Source of the DNA: Candidatus Avelusimicrobium pullicaecorum
GTDB taxonomy: Bacteria; Elusimicrobiota; Elusimicrobia; Elusimicrobiales; Elusimicrobiaceae
DNA: 32,599 nucleotides
Assembly: GCA_944322825.1 (NCBI GenBank)
Contig: CALUQD010000011.1
Coordinates: forward strand, 1 to 32,599
Reading direction: 5' to 3'
Position 1 is the stretch's first letter; the number at the start of each line of letters is the position of its first letter. A program made the position numbers and the translations under genes. The notes under the pieces are model-generated. The model was not told the DNA's origin and made no database searches. It saw only the letters and a program-made list of their open reading frames with translations. Positions 6,882-14,397 of the stretch are shown here, in pieces.

Positions 6882-7682
6882 ATGATCTGGTTAATTCTGT
6901 TATTGCTGCTAGGAATCTTGGCCGTGTATGCGGTATGTTTTCTGGTATTTAAAGTCATTTGGATGCTTTGCAAAAAAGAAGGAAACAAATGGCCGCTTAT
7001 TTGGGCGGGCGTTACCACGGTGGTATTGGGCGTGATAACGGGCGCTACTATGGCTTGGGGCGTATACAAAGTAGTATCGCCGTTCCGCGGGATGATGACC
7101 CGCTATTCCGAAAATCCGGCCCCGGTATACGGCGAACGGGTATATACGGACCCGGTATACCGCTTCCAGCTGGACGTATTTGACGGAATGGATTTTTCCG
7201 AATGGATGGAATGGGACGATGTGGACGTGAAACTGGGCATCAATATGAACCTATTTAAAAAAGCCCAGGAAGAAAACGCCCAAGACGGCAGTGTGCTGAC
7301 GGCCCTTTTGCTGCGGCAAAACGATATTGATATGACCGAAGAACATCCGCTGGAAAATTTGCGCGAAGGGCTGGCATCGGCCGCCAACTCCCGCAAGCTG
7401 CAAATTTTGTCGCAGGAGGATTATACCGTCAACGGACTGCCGGCCGCTTTTGTAACCGGCCAGGCGTTTGGCAACCGGGGTGAAATCGTCCCGATCTGGC
7501 TGACGGCGATTACCGCGCCGCACGGGCAAGTGTTTTATGTCGCTACGTTTGTTTTCCAAGCGAACGGGGAAACGGATCCCCAAACGATTGCCCAAGCGGA
7601 ACAAATGGCCCGCAGCCTGCGCTTAGAAAACGGGGAAATGCTGCCGCAAGCGGCGGCGCCGGCGCTTCCCGCGGCACGCTAA
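6882..7682 (+). CDS. Membrane-anchored PsbP/DcrB-like protein (phage moron)
   Basis: A 266-residue protein. Two membrane helices (about residues 2-29 and 38-62) anchor a soluble C-terminal domain of about 190 residues that should lie on the outer face of the inner membrane. The block YTVNGLPAAFVTGQAFGNRGEI followed by FYVATFVFQANGETD and a final helix resembles PsbP/Mog1/DcrB-like domains; this is a fold-level impression. The gene runs against the tail operon, between tail tubular protein B and the gp13-like gene, with its own TATAAT, AGGAG and terminator. That is the structure of a moron, an independently expressed gene carried by a prophage. Plausible roles are superinfection exclusion or envelope modification of the lysogen; nothing in the sequence decides. 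Confidence 0.82.
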   Translation: MIWLILLLLLGILAVYAVCFLVFKVIWMLCKKEGNKWPLIWAGVTTVVLGVITGATMAWGVYKVVSPFRGMMTRYSENPAPVYGERVYTDPVYRFQLDVFDGMDFSEWMEWDDVDVKLGINMNLFKKAQEENAQDGSVLTALLLRQNDIDMTEEHPLENLREGLASAANSRKLQILSQEDYTVNGLPAAFVTGQAFGNRGEIVPIWLTAITAPHGQVFYVATFVFQANGETDPQTIAQAEQMARSLRLENGEMLPQAAAPALPAAR

Positions 7683-7700
7683 GCCGACGTTGGTTTTACC

Positions 7701-7732
7701 AGGGGCTTCCCAAAAGGGAAGCCCCTTTTTTT
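7701..7732 (+). terminator. Intrinsic terminator of the inserted gene
   Basis: Perfect 11-bp stem (7701-7711 with 7716-7726), AAAA loop, then a run of seven T. The left side has no matching A run, so it acts rightward and should only partly disturb leftward transcription. Confidence 0.92.
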
Positions 7733-7743
7733 GGGTATCCGCG

Positions 7744-10353
7744 CTAGACGATGCGGCAGATAAACGCCAGCAACGTAACGGGCAGGGGCTCGGTCTGCTT
7801 GAAAATAACCGAAGGCGCCAAGGAATGCGTGCCGGAGAGGGTTAGCACGTAATCCCCCGTTTTAAGCGCGATGGGCTCGTTGAAATTTTCGTTGCTGCGC
7901 TGAATAATTTCATCCAGCTGGCTTTCGTCCGTACCGACTTTTCCGCCCCGGCTGTCGAGCATTTTTACCGTTACGGAAACGACGCGCCGGCGCCGGTCTA
8001 GGGAAGTTCCGTCCGCATACTCCACCACCGCCGGCAGGGTTTGCAGTTCCGCCTCGTAGGGCAGGCCGGCGTGGACGCATTTCATCGGGCGTGGCAGTTG
8101 GATTTTTCCGTCCTGCACCGTCATTCCTTCCAGCGGGCTTCCGTCCGCCAGCAGGCAAATGGTTTTGCCTTCCAAATGGTCCAGCCCGTCCATTTCGGAA
8201 AACGCCGTATCGCTTCGGCGCGACACCGCGCAATCCAAAAAGAGCTGGTCCTGCGGTTCTTTGCTGGCCAAACGTTGGGACAAACGCTCAATAAAATACG
8301 TTCCGGCCCGTTCCACCACGCACCACAATTCATCGTATCCGCGGTTGGGAATGGTGCAAATGCTTTTAAAGCTGCCCTGGGTTTGGTGATGCGTCCAGGC
8401 GCAAATGTTTTGCTCCGGCAGATAGGTAAGCGTAGCCAAAAGGCCGTCATCCAGTACGCACCAGATGAGGTTATCGGGCTCTTGCTGGTAGCAGACTTCG
8501 GTTATCTCCCGGTTAAAAAACAAGTGCTTGGCGTAGAGGGTTAAGTCGTTGCTGGTGTACGATGCGGAGGTATACTCGTAGTAAAAATCCCGCAGTACGC
8601 CGCCGCGCGCCTGCACGTACAGGGCTTTGTTGCCCACCATCAGCGGGGCGGTGCGGCTGGCGCCGCGTTCGCTTTGCTGTTCAATTTGGATATTGTACGG
8701 CGTAAGTGCGCCGGAGGTGCTGAGTGTCCATTCGCTTCCCGCCGTAAAAATCAGCAATTTGCCCGACACGGCCACCGAGTGGATGGCATTTAGCTTTTTG
8801 CCGGACAGATTAATGCTGATGGAGTCGGAATCTTCCAGCGTGTTGCGGGCGTGGCCGAAATGAGCGTATTCTCCCGTCTTGGAAAACCAGATTGTTTGCG
8901 CTTCCGTAGCGGTGCCGGCCAAGCCCAAGCGGTCCTGGTAGAAAAACACGCAGGACGGATATCCCGCCGCCTGGCTGAAGGAACCTTCGGCCCACTCGGC
9001 CGTCCATTCGTTTGAACCAAACGGGCGTTCCAGCTCCACCAGCAATTTGCGCGGGCTGATATATCCGCTAACTTTAACAATCCCTTCCTGCTGGCAGGCG
9101 TCGGCCTGCAGTTCGTAGCCGGCTTCTCCGGTGATTTGCTGCCCCGTCAGGCGCAGGCAGTAGAGGATGTTTTCGTCCTCCAACTGGCCAAAGGTATTCA
9201 GGTTTTCTTCGCCCGTTTCCCGCGTGAAAATTTTGGCCGTTTCCCACGTTTCCCCCAAATCGGATGAAACTTCCAGCGCCAGTTTTCCGGTCCAAGAACC
9301 GGTGGTGCGCAATTTCCAGTCCCCCGATGATTTGATAAACCCGGAAGACTGCTCATACCCCAATAGGCCCGAAAGATATTGGCTGGGCACTTTGTGGGTC
9401 AGCGCGAAACGCCCCCCCACGTGCCCGGGTTTAAAGCAGTCAAAATCGCTTTCCAGCTGGTATTGGTTTTCCCCCACCACGGCCTGTTCGCCGGCGTTGA
9501 TGCCGCCGCTAAGCGTTTGGGTGACTACGAGCTTCGGGTCTTTAAAAAAGTTGGAATAGTACTTCAGCACCAGCTGCTTGCCGTTCCAATCGCCGCCGGT
9601 ATCGGTTGGGGTTTCGATCTTCACCACGCCCCCCATCGAATGCGCAGTAACCCCTTGGGACGAAAACATATTATTAAACATCGAAACCATCAGTTCGATA
9701 TCCAGGCCAAAATCCGGGCCGGAAAAGAACCACACGTCATCAAAAAAGCCCAATACCGCCAATGTAGGGTCGATAAACGGCTGGAAGGAGAGCGTCGCAC
9801 TGACGCCGGTGGATACTTGGGTTTCCTGGGATTGTACGACGCGCAATTGCTTGGAAGCATCCGTATTGGCCAGCATAAAAGGGCCGTATTTAATCGGCAC
9901 ATCGGAAAAGGTGAACACGCCGCGTTCCACACGGGTCAGCTGTTTGGGCGGATATTGGGGATGGGCCAGAAAGAGCGTTTGCTCGTACTGGGTATAATTG
10001 AGGTTCCGTAAATCATTGGAGGCATAAGGCGTCTGTATTTCATATGGCTCCCCTTGTGCCGTACACAAACGGCCGCTGGAAGTATATACGCGCAAGTACT
10101 TTTCCCCCAATTCCAGCACATAGGCTTCGTCTTCCCCCAGGACAAACGGAATAACCCGGCAGGCCTGGGCAGGCAGTTTGGCCGTGCCCATATACAGCGT
10201 TCCCGGCCGATTAGAGGCGCCGCCCTGAGGATGAACGTAAAAATTTTGGGCATTTTTGAGCCAGGAACCATAAGCCGCGCTGTCCACACGGCCGTGTAAC
10301 GAAGGGCTGATTTCTCCGCCCGCAAAAGACGGCTGTAAATGATGAATAGGCAT
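7744..10353 (-). CDS. Tail tubular protein B (T7 gp12-like)
   Basis: The protein has 869 residues from the ATG at 10353; GAGGTGC precedes it and the previous gene stops one base upstream. The N-terminus has the podovirus nozzle signature FAGGEISPSLHGRVDSAAYGS followed by LKNAQNFYVHPQGG and NRPGTLYMG. The rest is beta-rich, as expected for the six-fold tail nozzle (stabilisation protein) that sits below the portal and tail tube and binds the fibres. Length is close to T7 gp12 (about 800). The only gene between this one and the gp13-like gene is the opposite-strand moron. Confidence 0.92.
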   Translation of the reverse strand: MPIHHLQPSFAGGEISPSLHGRVDSAAYGSWLKNAQNFYVHPQGGASNRPGTLYMGTAKLPAQACRVIPFVLGEDEAYVLELGEKYLRVYTSSGRLCTAQGEPYEIQTPYASNDLRNLNYTQYEQTLFLAHPQYPPKQLTRVERGVFTFSDVPIKYGPFMLANTDASKQLRVVQSQETQVSTGVSATLSFQPFIDPTLAVLGFFDDVWFFSGPDFGLDIELMVSMFNNMFSSQGVTAHSMGGVVKIETPTDTGGDWNGKQLVLKYYSNFFKDPKLVVTQTLSGGINAGEQAVVGENQYQLESDFDCFKPGHVGGRFALTHKVPSQYLSGLLGYEQSSGFIKSSGDWKLRTTGSWTGKLALEVSSDLGETWETAKIFTRETGEENLNTFGQLEDENILYCLRLTGQQITGEAGYELQADACQQEGIVKVSGYISPRKLLVELERPFGSNEWTAEWAEGSFSQAAGYPSCVFFYQDRLGLAGTATEAQTIWFSKTGEYAHFGHARNTLEDSDSISINLSGKKLNAIHSVAVSGKLLIFTAGSEWTLSTSGALTPYNIQIEQQSERGASRTAPLMVGNKALYVQARGGVLRDFYYEYTSASYTSNDLTLYAKHLFFNREITEVCYQQEPDNLIWCVLDDGLLATLTYLPEQNICAWTHHQTQGSFKSICTIPNRGYDELWCVVERAGTYFIERLSQRLASKEPQDQLFLDCAVSRRSDTAFSEMDGLDHLEGKTICLLADGSPLEGMTVQDGKIQLPRPMKCVHAGLPYEAELQTLPAVVEYADGTSLDRRRRVVSVTVKMLDSRGGKVGTDESQLDEIIQRSNENFNEPIALKTGDYVLTLSGTHSLAPSVIFKQTEPLPVTLLAFICRIV

Positions 10354-10354
10354 A

Positions 10355-10942
10355 TCAGCGCACCTCGGCAAACGCGCTGGAATCATTGGCGCGGGTGAAA
10401 TTTTCCGTCATATTGCTGCGGCGGGCTTCATCGAGGCTTAACGTATACTTTTCAAGCAGTTGGGCCGCCAAGTTGCCATCCCCCGTCAGCGCGACGGCCA
10501 AATCACACGCCAACGCCAGCGAGAAGGATTTGACAAAGGCCGGATCAAATAAACTTTCATCCAAAATCCGCTGGGTATAGGAAGCATAAGCCCGCGGAGC
10601 CGTTGTTTCCAGCACACGGCAATGCAAATCCGCCCGGAAATACTCCCGGAACGGCAGCGCCTGCTGGGCTCTTTCCGGGCAAAACACCCGCCGCACAAAC
10701 AGCGCTTGCACCGGATATTTGTATAACACCTTTCCCGCCTGCGGGGTATCATCTTCCACTGGAGTAAGGGGTTCTTCGGCCCCGGCAAAGGCCCAATTAT
10801 GGGTGCGCAGGACTTCATCGCGGACGGGTTCGTAAAACAATTTTAGCCGGCGGGCTTTTTCGTCATCTTGTTCCAACGAAGAAATAGGAGCCTGCCCCAG
10901 CTGCGCCAGTGCTAAATTACAAATTGCAATCTTTGATATCAT
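10355..10942 (-). CDS. Tail tubular protein A (T7 gp11-like)
   Basis: The protein has 195 residues from the ATG at 10942. An ATG four codons upstream overlaps the GGAGG ribosome site, so the second ATG is the start. ICNLALAQLG near the N-terminus, then DDEKARRLKLFYEPVRDEVLRTHNWAFA, is the signature of the T7 gp11/adaptor family. The length equals T7 gp11 (about 196). It forms the ring connecting portal and nozzle. The mRNA leader is the AT-rich island upstream. Confidence 0.93.
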   Translation of the reverse strand: MISKIAICNLALAQLGQAPISSLEQDDEKARRLKLFYEPVRDEVLRTHNWAFAGAEEPLTPVEDDTPQAGKVLYKYPVQALFVRRVFCPERAQQALPFREYFRADLHCRVLETTAPRAYASYTQRILDESLFDPAFVKSFSLALACDLAVALTGDGNLAAQLLEKYTLSLDEARRSNMTENFTRANDSSAFAEVR

Positions 10943-10956
10943 TTTTACCTCCAATT

Positions 10957-11335
10957 TTAATTTTATTTATTTTTTAATATATTTTTATTTTTATAAAATG
11001 TTATTTTTTACTGTTTCGTAAAGATAATAAAAAAAATATATATTAATTTTATTTATATTTATTTTTTAATTATTTTTTGAATACATAGTTATTTATGGTT
11101 TTGCGTGCCCGATAAAATAAAAATAAAATGTATAAATTTATTTTTTCTTATTTTTTAAGCATTTATTTTTATATCTATTATTTTTCCAATAGTCTTTATT
11201 TTTCGGCACTTTGATTAAATTTTATATATAAATTTAAAAATCCTTAAATTTTAAAGACTTTTATTTTTATACATATTTTTATATTTTCGATATAATTCGT
11301 CTTTCATTCAATTTTTTTATAAAAACACATTGGAT
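10957..11335. other. Extreme AT-rich island, non-coding
   Basis: About 380 bases almost free of G and C inside a GC-rich operon. Stops occur in all frames. The octamer TTATTTTT occurs about eleven times on the + strand and about once reversed, so the leftward transcript would carry an A-rich, weakly structured leader just before the tail tubular A gene. It could be an unwinding or replication origin, a silencer-binding tract, a packaging or recombination site, or a translation-enhancing leader. No promoter with both boxes in consensus was found. Confidence 0.85.
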
Positions 11336-11459
11336 TCTTTTGCTTTAGCAGGCGGTCCCAGCCAGTAGAGATACAGCCAAGATAAGGGGTTTTCCCGCCG
11401 CTTTTGCCGCTTTCCGCCTTTGCGGTCTAGGAAAACAGCCCTAAATCCAAGTATTTGTT

Positions 11460-11705
11460 TCAAAAACCCCATTTTAGGGCCTGTTTTAGCCAAAAAGGCC
11501 TCTTATTGCTGTTTTTTAAGGAGAGGTGGGCACTTGTCCCATCGTAATAGGCGTAAAGCGGAGGCCTTTTTGGCTTAAGGAATTGTCCCCCGAGGCTTTT
11601 GGCTATTTTTTTGCGCCAAAGGCCTGTTTGGGAGTAAGTGTTGGTTGCAACGGTTTTGCCAATGTTTTTACCAACGCTTTTGGCCAACTGTTTTTTTGCA
11701 GCCAT
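11460..11705 (-). CDS. Hypothetical small basic protein (doubtful)
   Basis: An 81-residue frame on the operon strand between the cement protein and the AT-rich island. The product is Lys-rich with no recognised motif. No convincing ribosome site precedes the ATG (only CCAGG). The DNA is dominated by GGCC-TTTTTGGC-like words that form inverted repeats, so the open frame may be a by-product of that structure. Listed because nothing else occupies the gap. Confidence 0.3.
   Translation of the reverse strand: MAAKKQLAKSVGKNIGKTVATNTYSQTGLWRKKIAKSLGGQFLKPKRPPLYAYYDGTSAHLSLKNSNKRPFWLKQALKWGF
11488..11575. repeat. 15-bp inverted repeat with related words nearby
   Basis: Perfect 15-bp arms at 11488-11502 and 11561-11575, centred on AGGCCTTTTTGGC, about 58 bases apart. 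Looser copies (GAGGCTTTTGGC, GCCAAAGGCC, TTTTGGCC, AAGGCCAAA) continue to about 11720. Purpose unknown. Confidence 0.7.
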
Positions 11706-11863
11706 TGCCTGGAAAGGCCAAATGCGGCTGGAAAAGCGGAAGCGGAAATTGTTGGGGTAAACGGAATACTTTAGCGGATGTTTCCTTCCCCCCCGTTTTT
11801 GGGCTGTACGGAAAGGAACGAAGGCGGATGGGGTGAGCGGAAAGAAAAACCGCGTTAGGAACG

Positions 11864-11892
11864 GGCCCGCCGCGCTAGCTGTGCGGCGGGCC
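11864..11892 (-). terminator. GC-rich hairpin after the cement gene
   Basis: A 10-bp perfect stem (11864-11873 with 11883-11892), extendable by two pairs. It lies seven bases past the cement-protein stop and has no immediate U run. It may pause or stabilise the capsid mRNA 3' end, lowering tail expression relative to capsid. Confidence 0.5.
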
Positions 11893-11898
11893 GGGCGG

Positions 11899-12282
11899 TT
11901 ACTTCATATCCACCCCGTCGGTCAGAAAGCAAGAAAGCTTGCCGGCCGAACCGGTACCGGTAACCGTGTAGTAGGCGCGCAGGTAGCGTTTGGCGCCGTT
12001 GGGCATTGCCAAGGCAAAGAGGTTTTTTACCTCTCCCAAATCGGCCTGGGCAAACGTAGCCGAAAGAAGTTCTTCTGCCGCGGAAAACGCCTCGTCGTCA
12101 TCCGTCTGCAAAGACACTTTCAGCTGGGTTACGCCGGTAAAGGCTTCGTCCACGCGGCACACGGCAAACAACGCGCCGGGCACGGCGTTGCCGGGGGCGC
12201 CCAAGTCCATTACATTGTCGGACGCGGCGGTAGCCTTTACGGCTTGTTTATCAGACATTACGGCATTTTGGTCAAGTAACAT
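11899..12282 (-). CDS. Capsid cement protein, Bbp16-like
   Basis: A 127-residue protein. The start MLLDQNAVMSDKQAV followed by VMDLGAPGNAVPG matches the Bbp16-type cement (decoration) protein of Bordetella phage BPP-1 and relatives, which stabilises the expanded capsid shell. AGGAGG precedes the ATG, eight bases after the major capsid stop, so the two are expressed together at a high rate. Length fits the family. Confidence 0.88.
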   Translation of the reverse strand: MLLDQNAVMSDKQAVKATAASDNVMDLGAPGNAVPGALFAVCRVDEAFTGVTQLKVSLQTDDDEAFSAAEELLSATFAQADLGEVKNLFALAMPNGAKRYLRAYYTVTGTGSAGKLSCFLTDGVDMK

Positions 12283-12290
12283 AGTTCCTC

Positions 12291-13268
12291 CTATTTCACC
12301 ACCGCTTCGGTATCGGTGATGGCGTCGCAGATGTGGACCGGGATTTCGTTAAACGTCATCAGCGGGCGGGACGTGATTTGGTCCGGCGTGTACTGGACGT
12401 TGGTGCGGTTGCTGGTCAGCTTTCTAAGCGCGGCCTTGACGGTGCGGTTCATATACCACACGGGCTTGCCCATCGACAGGCTTTGGATGCGTTCTTCCAG
12501 TTCGCACATCTGGTCGATGAGGTCGGACGGCACGTTTTTGACGTCGATGTTGCAAATGCGTCCGGCGTAGCGCCAATCCTGCACGGCCAAACCCAGTTTC
12601 CATTCGAAGTATTCCTTGTAGGCCGGGTATTCGTTTCCGTCGGCGTCGATGTGGTTGACAAGGCCGTGGTCCACCCGTTGAATGCCTGCTTTGGAGCCTT
12701 TGGGGAAGAAGGTGAACACTTTGTCCGTATCCCATACCACCAGGTAGATGGAGGAGTTTTGGCCTTCGGTATCGCCGCCGGCGTCGATGACGTTGCGGGA
12801 GCTTTCGGCGCCGTCCAATTCGCAGTAGCGCGCGGCCAAACCGGTGAAGCGTTCGGGGTGTTCGCCTACGTTGCCGTAGATGAGGTTGGAAGCCATCGTG
12901 TTGGACATCCCGGCGATAATCGCGCGGGACTGGCCGGTGCGTACGGCTTCCACGTGGCCGCCTTTTTCAGCCACCAGTTTATCTACCACGGAATAGGCCG
13001 AGAGGGTGCCGTAAGACTCCACGACTACTTTGGTAGTGGCTTTGGCGGGTTCAATGCCTTGATAGGCGCGGCGCCAGGTGCCTTCTGGGATGCCGGTGCG
13101 CACGGCGTATTCGTGGCCGCTGTCCAAAGAGCTTTCAGTCACCAAGGCATCGGCGATGATGTCGTTGGACTGGCTGAGTACTTCGGCGATGGCCAGCTCC
13201 TGGCCGGACGGGTCGAACTGTTTGGCGTAATCCACCAAGCTGTAATGTTTGTCAGCAATAATTGCCAT
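12291..13268 (-). CDS. Major capsid protein (podovirus, BPP-1-like)
   Basis: A 325-residue protein with a good ribosome site (AAAGGAGA). It begins MAIIADKHYSLVDYAKQFDP. The middle has SLDSGHEYAVRTGIPEGTWRR, a block characteristic of the major capsid proteins paired with Bbp16-type cement proteins, presumably HK97-fold. Gene order scaffold - capsid - cement supports this. A 316-codon frame lies antisense but has no signals and reflects codon bias. Confidence 0.92.
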   Translation of the reverse strand: MAIIADKHYSLVDYAKQFDPSGQELAIAEVLSQSNDIIADALVTESSLDSGHEYAVRTGIPEGTWRRAYQGIEPAKATTKVVVESYGTLSAYSVVDKLVAEKGGHVEAVRTGQSRAIIAGMSNTMASNLIYGNVGEHPERFTGLAARYCELDGAESSRNVIDAGGDTEGQNSSIYLVVWDTDKVFTFFPKGSKAGIQRVDHGLVNHIDADGNEYPAYKEYFEWKLGLAVQDWRYAGRICNIDVKNVPSDLIDQMCELEERIQSLSMGKPVWYMNRTVKAALRKLTSNRTNVQYTPDQITSRPLMTFNEIPVHICDAITDTEAVVK

Positions 13269-13279
13269 TTGATTCTCCT

Positions 13280-13915
13280 TTAATTATTTTTACCGTACAA
13301 CGCCTCGGCGAAGGTTTTATCCTGCGGGGCGGAAGGTTTGCCGCCGGGCATAGCGTCTTCGCTGATACATTTGCCAATCTCGTTAAAGGTACGGACGATA
13401 ACGGGATGGTTCCCCAGCCCCGTGGCTTGCAGGAGCTCGCGCAGTTCGGGGCCGCCAAAGGCGTCGGCCGCGCGGACGGCCAGCGCGACGGCTTCGTCGC
13501 AGCGGGGGCCGTAAAACGCTTTGGTCTGCTCGGCCCAGCGCGCGACGATTTGGCTTTTTTCTTCTTCGCGCTGCTGTGCACCGGTGCGGGCGTAGCGGGC
13601 TTCCAGGTCCACGAGTTTCTGCACTTGCTCGGACGTAAGGCCCATTTCGCGCGCGGTGTTTTTCAGTTCATCAAATGCGCCTTCGGGCAAGGTTACGTCT
13701 TCGGGCAGTTTTAGTTCTGCATAAGCGGCCGGGTCCGGGGAAATGGCCGTCCGCCGGATATCCGAATCCGGGTTATTTTGGCTATCCGGCTCCGGGGCGG
13801 TGCCAGCTGTTGGCTGGGCGGACGGGGCGTTCAAATCGGGTTGCGGGGCGGCCTGCGGGGCCGCGGCCGTTTCTTGTAAAGCGGCTTGCGAAGCCGCGGG
13901 TTCAGTTGGGTTCAT
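13280..13915 (-). CDS. Scaffolding protein
   Basis: A 211-residue acidic protein: a Pro/Ala/Gln-rich disordered N-terminus (residues 1-60), then YAELKLPEDVTLPEGAFDELKNTAREMGLTSEQVQKLVDLEARY, a block typical of phage scaffold proteins, then helical regions. It directs capsid assembly and leaves before packaging. The start overlaps the stop of the preceding gene as ATGA, and the capsid gene follows eleven bases later. Confidence 0.88.
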   Translation of the reverse strand: MNPTEPAASQAALQETAAAPQAAPQPDLNAPSAQPTAGTAPEPDSQNNPDSDIRRTAISPDPAAYAELKLPEDVTLPEGAFDELKNTAREMGLTSEQVQKLVDLEARYARTGAQQREEEKSQIVARWAEQTKAFYGPRCDEAVALAVRAADAFGGPELRELLQATGLGNHPVIVRTFNEIGKCISEDAMPGGKPSAPQDKTFAEALYGKNN

Positions 13916-14217
13916 TCTGTCATTTCCTCCGTTTGGCGGTTAATTTCGTTTTGCTCGGACTGCAGCTGCGAGAGGTATTCCCCCCGCATTTGCGCATAGG
14001 CAGAAGGGACGGCGTCTTCTATTTCCGCCAGCAAAAACAGCCCGATGCTCTGCTGCCCGCAGTGGAATGCGGTAGCATAAGGGTCCTCCGGTACAAAGCT
14101 GTGCTGGCGGATTTGAGCCGCTTGCAAAATCCGCCATAACAGGCGGCGGCCTTGTACGGTTTTTAAGACGGCCTGCAAATCGCAGGCGTTGCGTTTTTGA
14201 AGTTGTTTTTCGTTCAT
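13912..14217 (-). CDS. Bbp19-like phage protein
   Basis: The protein has 101 residues from the ATG at 14217. The pattern GRRLLWRILQAAQIRQHSFVPEDPYATAFHCGQQSIGLFLLAEI is characteristic of the Bbp19 type, small proteins encoded between portal and scaffold in BPP-1-like podoviruses; their role is not established. A longer frame to 14238 lacks a ribosome site. The stop overlaps the scaffold start. Confidence 0.82.
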   Translation of the reverse strand: MNEKQLQKRNACDLQAVLKTVQGRRLLWRILQAAQIRQHSFVPEDPYATAFHCGQQSIGLFLLAEIEDAVPSAYAQMRGEYLSQLQSEQNEINRQTEEMTE

Positions 14218-14226
14218 AATACCTAG

Positions 14227-14344
14227 GGAGCCCGCCATTGGGCGGGGCGGGCTCCTGGTCCGCCCAGCGTTCGTTTATGTAGACGCCTGCGGCGGAACCG
14301 CAAATTTTAGGCGGGAAACGGCCGGCCAGCCAACCGTTTCCCGC
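14227..14344 (-). other. Two hairpins between portal and Bbp19-like gene
   Basis: The 180-base gap after the portal stop holds a 10-bp perfect stem (14227-14236 with 14246-14255) and an 11-bp perfect stem (14311-14321 with 14334-14344). Neither is followed by a U run. They may set mRNA processing or stability between the low-copy portal and the high-copy scaffold and capsid genes. Confidence 0.6.
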
Positions 14345-14397
14345 TCTGTGCCGGGCCGTACCGCTTATGAAGACGCGCCACGGGCACAGCTTTATTT

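Noticed and set aside
11526-11774. Rightward 82-codon frame after the cement gene
   Set aside because: No ribosome site, opposite to the operon, and lies on the inverted-repeat cluster.
12333-13283. 316-codon frame antisense to the major capsid gene
   Set aside because: Covers the capsid gene end to end with no ribosome site; the capsid frame has clear homology and signals.
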